Of a DNA stretch of 64,000 nucleotides, positions 8,292 to 18,616 are shown in pieces. The notes beneath the pieces were generated by a model. The model worked only from the letters and a program-made list of their open reading frames with translations. It did not search any database and had not been told where the DNA came from. The position numbers and the translations under genes were made by a program. The DNA is from Paenibacillus pabuli NBRC 13638. Its GTDB lineage: Bacteria; Bacillota; Bacilli; Paenibacillales; Paenibacillaceae. Positions within the stretch are counted from its first letter, which is position 1. Each line of letters begins with the position of its first letter. The DNA lies in NCBI RefSeq assembly GCF_001514495.1, contig NZ_BCNM01000014.1, positions 124,001-188,000 on the forward strand, read 5' to 3'.

Positions 8292-9735
8292 TCAACTTCC
8301 TTTCCAGTCGACCCAGCAGCTTGGACAAAATGAACGTCAGCACAAAGTAAATGGCTGCTGCAATCAGGAATGGGTTCATTCCTTGGTACGTAATGTTTTT
8401 GACTACACTTGCCTGGTACATAATGTCCACCATACCGATAACCGAGATAATGGAGGATTCCTTGATAATGGTTACGAACTCATTACCGATTGCTGGCAAT
8501 ACGGCTTTAAAAGCTTGTGGAAGCACGATGAAACGCATTGCAGCTGTTCTGCCCATCCCCAGGGAACGTGCCGCTTCCAGCTGACCGCGATCCACACCCT
8601 GAACACCCGCACGGAAGATCTCCGCAAGATAGGCACCACTATTAATGGAGAGTGTAATGATACCTGCCTGAAGTGGCGTGAAATTAATACCCATAGTCAG
8701 TGCAAGGCCATAGTAGATAATCATCAGTTGAACCAGCATTGGCGTACCTCGAATGACCTCAACGTAAGCTGTACCGATCCAGCGCAAAATTGCGACGTCA
8801 TGCAAACGGAACAGACAGATGATCAAACCGATGATAACCCCGAATATCACACCAAGTGCAGACAGTAGAAGGGTGTAGCCCACACCTGTCGCATAAAAGC
8901 TTTTATACTGCCAGAACACTTCAAAAATATTCTGATTTTTGTCCAGCTTGTCCGCATTCAACTGACTCGCTTCTTTAACCATTTGCTCAATTTTATTTTC
9001 GCTTTTCAGACGTTCGAGCGTCCCGTTCACTGCGGTCAGCAGTTCCGTATTGCCCTTGCGAATCCCGATCGCTGCTTCTACCTGCTCTTCATCCGGAATA
9101 GCAGGAGCTAGTCCGATAATATCATCCAGATAACCAGCAGCTACCGTATCCTCGACGATCGCCGCATTCACACGATTGGTCTGCAATTGCAGCACGATAT
9201 CGGATATTTTATCAAGTGCTGTCAGTTTTGCGCCTGGGATTCCCTGACCAATCGTTTCCTGAATGGAGCCTTTTTGTACTCCAATTTTTTCATTTTCCAA
9301 TTCTGCCATCGTAGGATATTTGTCTTTATCCGTATTACGTATCATGATAACTTGTTTTGATTTATAATAGGTATCGGAAAAGTCGATACTTTTCTTGCGC
9401 TCATCTGTCGGTGTCATTCCCGAGATGACCATATCCACACGACCACTCTGCAATGCAGGCAGCAGTCCGTCAAAACCCATATCCTCGATCACAAGTTCTG
9501 CGCCAAGATCGGCTGCAATTTCTTTGGCAATGGCAATATCAAAGCCCACAATTTGGTCTTTACCGTCAATGACTTTATGGAATTCATATGGTGCAAAATC
9601 GGCGCTAGTACCGAGCACCAGCTTTTTACTGCTTGAATCGCCTGTGGTTCCCGTTGCCGATGCAACAGGCGCAACGGTAGTTAACAGAACCAACAAAGCC
9701 AGCAGCATCATAGTGTAACGACTAATCAATTTCAA
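8272..9735 (-). CDS. Fused amino-acid ABC substrate-binding protein and permease
   Basis: One 487-residue polypeptide joins two importer parts. After a signal-like hydrophobic segment (about 12-28), residues 40-260 form a family 3 solute-binding domain ([45 protein letters not shown]). Residues 280-480 are a HisM/GlnP-type permease with five or so membrane helices and the coupling motif [14 protein letters not shown]. Such fusions are known from GlnP-like systems of lactic acid bacteria. The TTG at 9735 lies seven bases after AGGGGAG; the frame starts at 9756 but the site argues for 9735. It pairs with the ATPase downstream as a complete two-gene importer. Confidence 0.92.
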   Translation of the reverse strand: MKLISRYTMMLLALLVLLTTVAPVASATGTTGDSSSKKLVLGTSADFAPYEFHKVIDGKDQIVGFDIAIAKEIAADLGAELVIEDMGFDGLLPALQSGRVDMVISGMTPTDERKKSIDFSDTYYKSKQVIMIRNTDKDKYPTMAELENEKIGVQKGSIQETIGQGIPGAKLTALDKISDIVLQLQTNRVNAAIVEDTVAAGYLDDIIGLAPAIPDEEQVEAAIGIRKGNTELLTAVNGTLERLKSENKIEQMVKEASQLNADKLDKNQNIFEVFWQYKSFYATGVGYTLLLSALGVIFGVIIGLIICLFRLHDVAILRWIGTAYVEVIRGTPMLVQLMIIYYGLALTMGINFTPLQAGIITLSINSGAYLAEIFRAGVQGVDRGQLEAARSLGMGRTAAMRFIVLPQAFKAVLPAIGNEFVTIIKESSIISVIGMVDIMYQASVVKNITYQGMNPFLIAAAIYFVLTFILSKLLGRLERKLSASDRR

Positions 9736-9788
9736 CCCTGTTCTCCCCTTATACAACTTGGTGTGCTTCTCTTGTTGATGCCTGAGTC

Positions 9789-9817
9789 ATTATAAAGTAG
9801 AATGCATGATTATGCAA
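9789..9817 (-). promoter_or_regulatory. σA-type promoter of the ABC importer
   Basis: Minus strand TTGCAT, 17-base spacer, TATAAT. The spacer and -35 overlap repeated ATGCAT words (9802-9821), which may be a regulator site. Confidence 0.7.
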
Positions 9818-9869
9818 TGCATTTCGTGATGTTTTATTACAGCTTGTTTCTGAAAAATAACTGCAACTA

Positions 9870-9878
9870 TGATATAAT
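9870..9878 (+). promoter_or_regulatory. Extended -10 promoter of the M20 hydrolase gene
   Basis: TGATATAAT, an extended -10 element, lies about 30 bases before the start codon. No good -35 is seen, which extended -10 promoters can tolerate. Confidence 0.55.
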
Positions 9879-9910
9879 CATTAATTATTTTCATTTTTGC
9901 GAAGGAGTCC

Positions 9911-11089
9911 ATGATGACACATACCAAAACACAAATTTTAACGGTCATTGATCAATATGCTTCCCGTTTTAAGGAGATTTCATCATACATTGGTGCCCAT
10001 CCGGAACTCGGGAATGAAGAATATCTCGCTTCGGCTCGGTTAAAGGAAGAACTTGCCTATCACGGATTCTCAGTAGAAGCTCCTGTTCTTGGATTGGAGA
10101 CGGCCTTCATCGGTACGTACTCTGCCTCTAAGCCAGGTCCTACCATTGCCCTCCTGTGTGAGTACGATGCACTGCCTGAAATCGGACACGCGTGCGGACA
10201 TCATTTAATCTGCATGATGAGCCTCGGAGCTTCTGTTGGTCTTAAATCCATACTGGATGAAACGGGCGGAACATTGAAAGTGTTCGGTACGCCAGCGGAA
10301 GAAACACGCGGTGCCAAAGTGCCTATGGCTGAAGCAGGTTTATTCGATGATTGTGATATCGCACTGATGGCTCACCCCTACTATGCGTATGAGAAATCAG
10401 GCAGCTCTCTGGCGATTGACGCGGTGCAATTTGAGTTTCATGGCAAATCTTCACATGCTGCTGCAAGTCCACATGAAGGCATTAATGCACTGGATGCGGT
10501 AATTCAGACGTTCAATGGGATTAATGCGTTCCGCCAACAAGTGAAAAGCACAGTTCGGATTCACGGTGTTATCAATAGCGGAGGACAGGCAGCGAACATC
10601 ATTCCAGACTACGCTTCTGCCCAATTCTATGTTCGTGCCTCGACGAGAAAAGAATTGAATATCCTCACCGAGCGTGTGATTCAGATTGCGGAAGGCTCTG
10701 CTCTGCAAACCGGGTGCCGGCTGATTACATCCAATTATGAGACTTCTTATGATGAGATGGTTACCAATGAATCGTTATCGGCTGCCTTTAGTGCAAACTT
10801 GCTTGAGCTGGGCATTCCTCAAGAGGAGATTGTGAGCGGGAATGATCACGGTTCCATGGATATCGGTAATGTTTCCCTGCGCTGTCCTGCCATCCACCCT
10901 TATATTCGTGTTGTGGACGAGGTACATACCCTTCACTCCATCGAGTTCCGTGATTTGGCGCTGCAAGACCGCGCCCTGGATGGTATGATTCTCGGAGCCA
11001 AGGCACTTGCTGCAACCGCGTATGATGTCTTGACCCAGCCTGAACTGCTGCAAACAATTCGAACAGAATTTGATGGTGTACGTCGCTAA
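9911..11089 (+). CDS. M20 family amidohydrolase (aminoacylase / AbgB-like)
   Basis: A 392-residue cytoplasmic zinc hydrolase of the M20 family, which cleaves N-acyl or amide bonds of amino acids or of p-aminobenzoyl-glutamate. Visible motifs are HPELGNEEY near residue 35, LLCEYDALPEIGHACGHHL (metal ligands, about 90-108), TPAEETRGAK with the catalytic Glu, and a dimerisation domain from HGKSSHAAASPHEG. GNDHGSMDIGNVS and EVHTLHS close the metal site. Start is ATG 9911 or ATG 9914, both after AAGGAG. It is transcribed alone, divergent from the amino-acid importer, which may supply a related substrate. A strong terminator follows. Confidence 0.88.
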   Translation: MMTHTKTQILTVIDQYASRFKEISSYIGAHPELGNEEYLASARLKEELAYHGFSVEAPVLGLETAFIGTYSASKPGPTIALLCEYDALPEIGHACGHHLICMMSLGASVGLKSILDETGGTLKVFGTPAEETRGAKVPMAEAGLFDDCDIALMAHPYYAYEKSGSSLAIDAVQFEFHGKSSHAAASPHEGINALDAVIQTFNGINAFRQQVKSTVRIHGVINSGGQAANIIPDYASAQFYVRASTRKELNILTERVIQIAEGSALQTGCRLITSNYETSYDEMVTNESLSAAFSANLLELGIPQEEIVSGNDHGSMDIGNVSLRCPAIHPYIRVVDEVHTLHSIEFRDLALQDRALDGMILGAKALAATAYDVLTQPELLQTIRTEFDGVRR

Positions 11090-11119
11090 GTTTATTCGCA
11101 AACTGGCGCGCCATCCTTC

Positions 11120-11170
11120 AAGGGGTGTCCTCATGGACCTGTAATTCAGGTCTGGGAGACACCCCTTTTG
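11120..11170 (+). terminator. Terminator after the M20 hydrolase
   Basis: AAGGGGTGTC / GACACCCCTT stem with an inner GACCT/AGGTC stem, followed by TTTTG. Confidence 0.85.
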
Positions 11171-11335
11171 TTCATTTTGAATACGTATATCCAGACCCAA
11201 GCTGGAAATGCTGTGAAAAGAAAATATTGAAAATTATTGAAAATTCTACATTTGTTGCAGCACTTCATGGTTCATTTGCTGTCTAACTTGGTTATTTATA
11301 GCTATAACTTTATCTTGAGTTCAGGAGGTGCTGTC

Positions 11336-13087
11336 ATGCTGCTCGAAGCGATGTATCACGTTCCCCGCGACAAATGGGCTTATGCATATAACCCGTCTAC
11401 CATTCACCTGCGTGTACGAACCAAGAGAAATGACGTAGAATATGTGACTGCACTGACCGGTGATAAGTACGATTGGGATGGAACTTACAAGGAAATTCAA
11501 CTGGAGAAGGCTGCTTCAGACAGCATGTTTGATTACTGGGAGGCTGCAGTCAATCCCAAATTTAAGCGTCTGACCTACATCTTCCGCATAACCGCCGGAT
11601 CAGAAAATATTTTTTTGGCTGACAACGGAATTCATTACGATGCCCCTTATCCCACCGGAGGATATTATGAATTTTCCTACATACATGAAATTGATGTATT
11701 TAAGGTCCCCGAATGGGCAAAAGAAGCCGTCTTCTATCAAATCATGACCGAAAGGTTTGCGAACGGTAATCCGGATCTGAATCCGGAAGGGACCCAGGAA
11801 TGGGGCGGCCAGCCTGAACTGGATAACTACTTCGGCGGAGACCTGCAAGGTGTGCTTAATCACCTGGACGATCTGACCAAACTCGGTGTCAACGCCATCT
11901 ACTTCACCCCATTGTTTCAAGCCAACTCCTACCACAAATACGACACCGTCGATTATAAAAAAGTAGACCCCCATTTCGGAGACAATGAATTACTCAAAAA
12001 AGTAGCAGAACAATGCCATCGCCGTGGAATCCGGGTCATGCTTGACGCGGTTTTTAACCATTGCAGTGAAGACTTTCCCCCGTTTCAGGACGTACTGAGG
12101 AATGGAAAAAATTCCAAATATGCAGACTGGTTTCATATCAATGAATATCCGGTGCAGATCAAGAACGGAATCCCTACTTACGATACATTTGGGTTTTATG
12201 GCAATATGCCCAAGTTTAATACTGCCAATTCCGAAGTTAAAGCCTATTTGCTCGATGTCGCTGAATACTGGATCAAGGAAATCAAGCTCGATGGCTGGCG
12301 ACTGGATGTGGCCAATGAGGTGGATAATCATTTCTGGCGTGACTTCCGCAAAGTGGTCAAAGCCGCCAATCCGGAAGCCTATATAGTAGGTGAAGTCTGG
12401 AGTGATTCCTTGACCTGGCTCATGGGGGATCAATTTGATTCCGTGATGAACTATCCTTTTGCTGACAAAGTGCTTGAGTTCTTCTGTGGTTCTATGGATG
12501 GTTACAACTTTGCTAACGAGATGGGCTCACTCATTATGCGATACCCGCAACAGACCAACGAAGTGATTTTCAATATGCTGTGCAGCCATGATACCCCTCG
12601 CCTGCTCACTCGGTGCGGAGAAGACAAACGCAGATTAAAGTTGTCTGTTGTATTTCTTTTCACTTATATCGGTACGCCTTGTATATTCTACGGGGATGAA
12701 GTTGGTATAAGCGGGGAGGCTGATCCGGATTGTCGCAAATGTATGCAATGGGATCCGGCCAAGCAAGATCGGGAGCTTTATGATTTCTACCGCCTGATGA
12801 TTGATTTGCGTAAAAGTAATGAGGCGCTGCGGAAAGGTCGTTTTCGTTTCCTCAAAGCAGATCGCAATGATCCCTGTATCGTGTACGAACGCGTGGACGA
12901 CACCCTTCACTTTACGATATGGATGAACAATACTCCGCAAGAACGTACACTGTCTCACCCAATGGAAACGAGGGACTGGAGAGATGCGTTGACTGAAGAA
13001 CCCGTAGTTCCAACGGATGGTATGATGAATATCAAACTTGATCCATACGGGTACCGTATTTTGTACAGACAACTGGAGACGATCTAA
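11336..13087 (+). CDS. GH13 alpha-amylase family (neopullulanase / cyclomaltodextrinase type)
   Basis: A 583-residue cytoplasmic glucan hydrolase. An N-terminal β-sandwich (about 1-120, CBM34-like) precedes the catalytic barrel, as in maltogenic amylase, neopullulanase and cyclomaltodextrinase, which break down imported maltodextrins. Catalytic residues are Asp in GWRLDVANE, Glu in IVGEVW and Asp in CSHDTPR; DAVFNHCS and the MNYPFAD loop are typical. No signal peptide is present. The ATG at 11336 follows AGGAGG at seven bases; the frame is open to 11237 but lacks a site. It lies close to glgA and glgB, consistent with turnover of glycogen-like glucans, although the strands differ. Confidence 0.92.
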   Translation: MLLEAMYHVPRDKWAYAYNPSTIHLRVRTKRNDVEYVTALTGDKYDWDGTYKEIQLEKAASDSMFDYWEAAVNPKFKRLTYIFRITAGSENIFLADNGIHYDAPYPTGGYYEFSYIHEIDVFKVPEWAKEAVFYQIMTERFANGNPDLNPEGTQEWGGQPELDNYFGGDLQGVLNHLDDLTKLGVNAIYFTPLFQANSYHKYDTVDYKKVDPHFGDNELLKKVAEQCHRRGIRVMLDAVFNHCSEDFPPFQDVLRNGKNSKYADWFHINEYPVQIKNGIPTYDTFGFYGNMPKFNTANSEVKAYLLDVAEYWIKEIKLDGWRLDVANEVDNHFWRDFRKVVKAANPEAYIVGEVWSDSLTWLMGDQFDSVMNYPFADKVLEFFCGSMDGYNFANEMGSLIMRYPQQTNEVIFNMLCSHDTPRLLTRCGEDKRRLKLSVVFLFTYIGTPCIFYGDEVGISGEADPDCRKCMQWDPAKQDRELYDFYRLMIDLRKSNEALRKGRFRFLKADRNDPCIVYERVDDTLHFTIWMNNTPQERTLSHPMETRDWRDALTEEPVVPTDGMMNIKLDPYGYRILYRQLETI

Positions 13088-13096
13088 CTCATACCA

Positions 13097-13158
13097 AAAA
13101 ACTTATGGAGTATTGGGTGAATGTTTCCATTCATCGGATGCTCCATAAGTTTTTTTTC
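13097..13158 (+). terminator. Terminator after the amylase gene
   Basis: AAAACTTATGGAG / CTCCATAAGTTTT long stem with inner GAATG/CATTC pairing and eight T. It may also serve the convergent beta-helix gene. Confidence 0.9.
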
Positions 13159-13182
13159 AGAAGGTAACAATCATTTCTAATG

Positions 13183-14886
13183 TTATAACTTTGTGGTTTT
13201 TAGATCCCCATTGGCAGCGATCGTTATTCTCCACCTCGTAGAGTTCGCACCCATCATAACCATTTCGTTTACCAGCTGATAAACGGTTCCGTTATTATCC
13301 TTCACAAGGTCAACCACTACGTTTTTCCCATTTGTCGAGGGACTTGCGCCAAATAGGTAACGCCCCGTGGCATTTGCCGTAATCACCAGCATGTTGTCTC
13401 TTATGATGTTGCCCTCCACCGTGTTATTAACCATGTCCAGATGTACTGCCCACCAGGTCCCTTCATATTTCAATCGATTTCCCGTGACCATATTGTTTGA
13501 GCCTCTTACTTGAAGACATGTCCCCTTCCCTTCCACTGAATTATGAGAAAAGGTACAATCATTATGCAAGCTGACCATTCGGTCAGGATTAGAATTCTCA
13601 AAACCGGGTCTAATGATGTTGCTCGTCGCAATTACTCCATTGGCAATATCCATGGCGATGCCCGCCTCGGCAATGTAATTGCCTTTTACGATAATATGAC
13701 CATCTGCGACAATTCCCCAGTGTTTTCCTCTTGGAATAATAATATTGTCAGATATAATGCCGATGTCCATGCCTTCTGGACCTTTAGTTGTTTTCGCTTC
13801 AATGGCAGCCATAGCACTTGGCCTAGAGATCGTGTCAATCAGGTTACCCTGGATCACAAACAGGTGGTTGCTTACATCGTTGGGATTGAACTGTGACGGA
13901 GAGAAAGACACCGAAATGACCGATGTTTTTTGGATCGCATTAAAATAATTGGAGGTTACAAATGCACCTTCGAACCCGATTAATCCTACACCAAATGCGG
14001 TACCAATTAAGCTATTCCCATGGATATGCATGTTCTTGGCCCCGGACTCACCACCCTCATTATTGCAAGTGATTCCCCCACCGATTGTAGGTGCATTTGC
14101 CAACTGTTGTCCTCCTGAAAAAGCAGCATAATCCTGATCACTGGACAACACTGGGGAGTGCAAAAAGTTATTCGTGATGGAGACATGCCATGTTGCCTTG
14201 ACGAGAATCCCATCCCCAAGAAATCTGGAACAATCATTCTCACGAATCACGACAAAAGCCAAGTTTCTGCGGACTGCAATCGGCTCTTCTCCCAGATGAT
14301 GCAGCTTATTATTTCGAATAACCACATTGCGGGCAGGCTGATCTTGACTGTTGGAACCATTAACTCCAATCCCGTCGGTAAATTGGCTTATTTCATTCTG
14401 TTGCAATAGTACATTGCTCGAATTTTCAATGTGGAGCCCTGTTTTGTTTTTACTCCAAGCGGCTTGAGTCGTACGCACCAAAGTTAGCCCACTGATTTCA
14501 ACATGGTCACTGCCTTCAATCCGGATTCCCTGATCCGAAACCTCCAAGATCGCTCCCGGAAGGGCTCTAATGATCACGGATCTGCCACTAAAGGTATAGA
14601 ACCATCCTGTCTTGACCACTTTATAATGTCCTGGCGTAAATAATAAAACATCTCCTTGCTGTGCCGAATCAAAAAAAGCCTTGAGCTGTACAGACTGATT
14701 GCTGCCATCTCCTGGCGCAAAATTTCTCACATCAATGATATTGCCTGAGAGGGTGGATTGCACAGCGGCGATGTTGCCCATAACCTGAGCAAACATTTCA
14801 TTCATTTTGACCGAATTGTACCCGTCAGCACTACTTAAAGCCTGCAAATTAGGATTGTACTTCGTGTTAAAATTAATGAAGTTCAT
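13183..14886 (-). CDS. Right-handed parallel beta-helix protein, no signal peptide
   Basis: A 567-residue protein that I do not match to a named enzyme. Residues 55-110 (DVRNFAPGDGSNQSVQLKAFFDSAQQGDVLLFTPGHYKV) are the opening of a pectate-lyase-superfamily beta-helix, and the remainder is a long run of rungs with N-x-I/V and NN turns. The first 50 residues (NTKYNPNLQALSSADGYNSVKMNEMFAQVMGNIAAVQ) form a short helical head. There is no signal peptide, so a phage-tailspike-like or non-classically exported protein is possible. The ATG at 14886 follows GAGGGGG; ATG 14910 has no site. It lies downstream of glgA but with its own start region, convergent with the amylase. Confidence 0.75.
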   Translation of the reverse strand: MNFINFNTKYNPNLQALSSADGYNSVKMNEMFAQVMGNIAAVQSTLSGNIIDVRNFAPGDGSNQSVQLKAFFDSAQQGDVLLFTPGHYKVVKTGWFYTFSGRSVIIRALPGAILEVSDQGIRIEGSDHVEISGLTLVRTTQAAWSKNKTGLHIENSSNVLLQQNEISQFTDGIGVNGSNSQDQPARNVVIRNNKLHHLGEEPIAVRRNLAFVVIRENDCSRFLGDGILVKATWHVSITNNFLHSPVLSSDQDYAAFSGGQQLANAPTIGGGITCNNEGGESGAKNMHIHGNSLIGTAFGVGLIGFEGAFVTSNYFNAIQKTSVISVSFSPSQFNPNDVSNHLFVIQGNLIDTISRPSAMAAIEAKTTKGPEGMDIGIISDNIIIPRGKHWGIVADGHIIVKGNYIAEAGIAMDIANGVIATSNIIRPGFENSNPDRMVSLHNDCTFSHNSVEGKGTCLQVRGSNNMVTGNRLKYEGTWWAVHLDMVNNTVEGNIIRDNMLVITANATGRYLFGASPSTNGKNVVVDLVKDNNGTVYQLVNEMVMMGANSTRWRITIAANGDLKTTKL

Positions 14887-14958
14887 TATCCATTCGCCCC
14901 CTCTTATCATCGTACAAAAAAAACCGCAGTACGATTATACTGCGGCTCGTTTGAAGGA

Positions 14959-16401
14959 CTATTTGTTGGATTCTAGCGTGATCCTACGATATATATTCAT
15001 ATACTCTTCAGCTGATACGTTCCAACTGTAGTCACCGCTCATTGCGTTTTTCACGATCTTTTTCCAGTGCTCCGGTTGACGGTAAAATTCCTCGGCACGG
15101 CGAATGGTATTCATCATGTCATGGGCGTTAAAGCTTGTAAATGAAAATCCATTCCCCTCACCGCTGAATTCATTGTATGCCTGCACGGTATCGTTCAGAC
15201 CCCCTGTTTCACGGACAAGAGGTACGCTGCCATAACGGAGTGCAAGCAGCTGGCTAATACCGCATGGTTCAAATCTGGATGGCATCAGGAACAGATCACT
15301 ACCTGCATAGAAACGGCGAGACAATCCATCGTTGAATGTAATCTGGGCAGACATTTTTAGCGGATAACGATTGGCTGCCTCACGGAACCAATGCTCATAA
15401 GCCGGATCACCCGTACCTAATACGGCAAACTGAATGTCGTCATAATACAACAACTCATCCAATACTCGGCAGACCAGGTCCAAACCTTTGGAATCCACAA
15501 GCCTTGTAACCATGACCATAAGTGGAGCATCCGGTCGAACTGGCAGTCCCAACTCCTTCTGCAGCTCTATCTTGTTCTCTATTTTCTTGGACAAGCTTGT
15601 TCTGTATTTAACCGGAATTTTCGAGTCTGCCGCAGGGTTGTAACTCTTGGTGTCGATACCGTTCACGATTCCACTAAATCGCTCTCCGAGGGAACTTAGC
15701 AATCCATCTAGGCCATAACCGTAATAGGACGTTTGTACTTCCCTGGCATATGTAGGGCTGACCGTCGTTACATGATCCGCGTAGACAATGCCTGCTTTCA
15801 GGAAATTGACGTTACCGTAATACTCCGCCCCGTCCACCGTAAAGTACCGATCATCCAACTCCAGCAGATCACTGAATAGCTCATGGGGGAACACACCTTG
15901 ATATAACAAGTTATGTATCGTGAACACCGTTCTCATGTCACTGTAGAAAGAATCATGTGCATAATGAGCCTCCAGCAATAAAGGAATCATCCCTGCATGC
16001 CAGTCATGACTGTGCAATACATCCGGCTTGAATTCGATTTGCGGCAGCACTTCAAGAACAGCACGATTGAAGAAAGCAAATCGCTCGCCATCATCCATAT
16101 AGCCGTATACACCGTCACGTCCAAAATAATATTCATTATCCACAAAGTAAACCGTAATGCCGTCATGCACCAACTTTTCAATCCCACAATAGGGTCTTCG
16201 CCAGCCTAGAGGTACTTCCGTTGTAATGACTGGCTCCATGGCGTCTTTGTATTCATCCGGAATACCTTTGTATTTGGGCAAAATGACGCGAACATCCGCC
16301 CCGCCTTTCTTCAATGCCTGTGGCAATGCACCAATGACGTCAGCAAGTCCTCCTGTTTTAATAAATGGATGTACTTCAGCAGCAGCAAATAGAATGTTCA
16401 T
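14959..16401 (-). CDS. glgA: Glycogen synthase
   Basis: GlgA transfers glucose from ADP-glucose to the non-reducing end of a growing α-1,4-glucan. The 480-residue GT5 protein has the N-terminal KTGGLADVIGALP nucleotide-sugar loop (about 16-28), HSHDWHAGM, VSPTYAREVQT, and the C-terminal GT-B half with MVTRLVDSKGLDL and FEPCGISQL with the catalytic-type Glu. Length is normal. It overlaps glgB by four bases, so the two are translationally coupled. The glgC gene that makes the substrate is divergent, beyond glgB. Confidence 0.97.
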   Translation of the reverse strand: MNILFAAAEVHPFIKTGGLADVIGALPQALKKGGADVRVILPKYKGIPDEYKDAMEPVITTEVPLGWRRPYCGIEKLVHDGITVYFVDNEYYFGRDGVYGYMDDGERFAFFNRAVLEVLPQIEFKPDVLHSHDWHAGMIPLLLEAHYAHDSFYSDMRTVFTIHNLLYQGVFPHELFSDLLELDDRYFTVDGAEYYGNVNFLKAGIVYADHVTTVSPTYAREVQTSYYGYGLDGLLSSLGERFSGIVNGIDTKSYNPAADSKIPVKYRTSLSKKIENKIELQKELGLPVRPDAPLMVMVTRLVDSKGLDLVCRVLDELLYYDDIQFAVLGTGDPAYEHWFREAANRYPLKMSAQITFNDGLSRRFYAGSDLFLMPSRFEPCGISQLLALRYGSVPLVRETGGLNDTVQAYNEFSGEGNGFSFTSFNAHDMMNTIRRAEEFYRQPEHWKKIVKNAMSGDYSWNVSAEEYMNIYRRITLESNK

Positions 16402-18422
16402 GCCTTCGTCCTCCTCTTCGGTTTACCTGATGTACTTGTAGTAGTTGTATTCCTTTCTTTTGTTGCGATGGTTTTTGATCTTACGGATTTCACTTCAGGG
16501 GGTGCTGCATCCGTTTTCCGACGAGTATTCTTTTTTAAAATAACTACGCTTAGCGGAGGGAGGACCAGCTCAAGGCTATGTGGTTGACCATGAAAAGGAA
16601 TCTTTTCAGTAGCTACCTGCATATCATTGAGTATACCTGATCCTCCGTAATCGGAATGATCACTGTTCAGGACTTCGGTGTACATACCGGGACGCATGAC
16701 GCCAATCCGGTAACGCTCCCGCTTGACCGGCTGAAAGTTAATGAGCACAAGGAGTGTATCCGCAGGTTTTTTTCCTTTGCGCACATATGAAATGACGCTC
16801 TGATCCTGATCATCTGGAGCAATCCATTCATACCCTTCAAAGGAATGATCAAGCTCCCACAAAGCTTTTTCGCCCAAGTATAACTCGGACAGATCCCGTT
16901 CAAACTTGTGGAGTTTACGGTGACTGTCATAGTTCAGCAAAAACCAGTCCAGTTCATCTTCATCTTTCCATTCGATAAACTGGCCAAATTCTCCACCCAT
17001 AAACAGCAGCTTTTTGCCTGGGAATGTCATAAAGTAACCCATAAAGGCACGCATGCCAGCAAATTTCTGCTCGTATGTTCCTGGCATCTTGTCTAGGAGT
17101 GACTTTTTGCCATGAACCACCTCGTCATGAGACAGAGGAAGCACGTAATTTTCAGCAAAGGAGTATACGACCGGGAAAGTCAGCAAATGATGTTTGGAAG
17201 GACGCTCATGAAAATCTGATTTCATGTAATCAAGCGTATCGTTCATCCATCCCATGTTCCATTTATAGTTGAAGCCTAATCCGCCTTGATCCACTGGCGA
17301 CGTCACCATCGGCCATGCACTGGATTCTTCAGCCATCATCAGTGCATATGGAAAGTATTTAAAGACAGTCTCATTAAGCTGCTGTAAAAAAGCGACCGCT
17401 TCCTTGTTTTCCAGACCGCCTTCATTGTTGGTTCGATATTGACCCGGTTGCTTTTCGAAATCCAGTTTAAGCATGCTGGTCACTGCGTCAACACGCAGCC
17501 CATCAAAATGGTACATCTCCATCCAGTACAGGGCATTGGAGATCAAGAACGAGCGAATCTCAGGTTTGGAGTAATCAAAGCTCAAGGTGCCCCAGCCTGG
17601 TCTCTCTGCTAACAGTGGATCTGCGTATTCGTACAAAGGTGTTCCGTCAAACAAACGCAAACCATGTGCGTCCTTTGCAAAATGTGCAGGAACCCAGTCA
17701 AGTAATACACCAATTCCAGCCTGATGTAGCGTATCAACCAGATACATCAGATCTTTAGGCTGCCCGTAACGGCTTGTTGGCGCGTAAAAACCTGTATTTT
17801 GATACCCCCACGAAAGGTCGTATGGATGTTCACTTAGGGGCATCATCTCTACATGGGTATATTTCATCTCCAATAAATAAGGAACAAGCAAGTCCGCTAG
17901 CTCACGATAACTGTACAGTGTACCGTCTTCTTTACGTTTCCACGTTCCTGCATGCATTTCATAAATATGTAGAGGTTTGTTATAGATGGATCGTTGTTTG
18001 CGTCTCCACGCGCCGTCATTCCATTTGTAACCTTCAATGGAACTCGTGATCGAAGCAGTACGTGGACGGACTTCAGCATGAAAAGCATAGGGATCTGCTT
18101 TAAGCAATTCGGTTCCCTCTTCCGTTAATATACGGAATTTGTATAAAGTTCCTTCACTGATTTCCGGAAAAAAACGAGTCCAAAATCCAGAATCGGGTAT
18201 CTTATATAATGGTTCCTGTTCACCTTTCCAATCATTGCGGTCAAGCGCTAGACCTACTTCTTTGGCATTAGGAGCCCACACGGTAAAGCGATATCCCTGT
18301 CGATGATCTTCGATCGCAGGCTGTGCGCCCAATATTCGATAACTGTGATGAAGGTTTCCTTCATGAAACAAATAAATATGCTCCGGCGATATTTCCGGGT
18401 TTGCCAATGGTTGAATGGCCAA
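16398..18422 (-). CDS. glgB: 1,4-alpha-glucan branching enzyme
   Basis: GlgB makes the α-1,6 branches of glycogen. The 674-residue protein has an N-terminal CBM48 domain (about 25-120, GYRFTVWAPNAKEVGL), the GH13 barrel with FDGLRVDAVTSML (nucleophile Asp), MMAEESSAWP (acid/base Glu) and LPLSHDEVVHGK, and a β-domain. A basic Ser/Thr tail of about 45 residues (KKNTRRKTDAAPP onward, ending GKPKRRTKA) is longer than usual. The start is TTG at 18422, after AAGGTGAT. It forms an operon with glgA through a four-base overlap. Confidence 0.96.
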   Translation of the reverse strand: MAIQPLANPEISPEHIYLFHEGNLHHSYRILGAQPAIEDHRQGYRFTVWAPNAKEVGLALDRNDWKGEQEPLYKIPDSGFWTRFFPEISEGTLYKFRILTEEGTELLKADPYAFHAEVRPRTASITSSIEGYKWNDGAWRRKQRSIYNKPLHIYEMHAGTWKRKEDGTLYSYRELADLLVPYLLEMKYTHVEMMPLSEHPYDLSWGYQNTGFYAPTSRYGQPKDLMYLVDTLHQAGIGVLLDWVPAHFAKDAHGLRLFDGTPLYEYADPLLAERPGWGTLSFDYSKPEIRSFLISNALYWMEMYHFDGLRVDAVTSMLKLDFEKQPGQYRTNNEGGLENKEAVAFLQQLNETVFKYFPYALMMAEESSAWPMVTSPVDQGGLGFNYKWNMGWMNDTLDYMKSDFHERPSKHHLLTFPVVYSFAENYVLPLSHDEVVHGKKSLLDKMPGTYEQKFAGMRAFMGYFMTFPGKKLLFMGGEFGQFIEWKDEDELDWFLLNYDSHRKLHKFERDLSELYLGEKALWELDHSFEGYEWIAPDDQDQSVISYVRKGKKPADTLLVLINFQPVKRERYRIGVMRPGMYTEVLNSDHSDYGGSGILNDMQVATEKIPFHGQPHSLELVLPPLSVVILKKNTRRKTDAAPPEVKSVRSKTIATKERNTTTTSTSGKPKRRTKA

Positions 18423-18616
18423 GAGATCACCTTCTTCTCCAGAAAATAGATGTAACAGTAACCATTACCCCATTCTAGCCAAGTTGAAAAGAAAAATGCG
18501 GTGTGTAAAAAAATGTTGTAATTTTTCAGGATTTTTACAATATACATCGTTTCAATAGCCCCGCATTGCGTTAAGTATGTACTACACTGCACAAATATTT
18601 TGGGAGGGAAACGATT

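Noticed and set aside
11177-11193. Possible CcpA cre site upstream of the amylase gene
   Set aside because: Two mismatches at conserved positions; too weak to claim.
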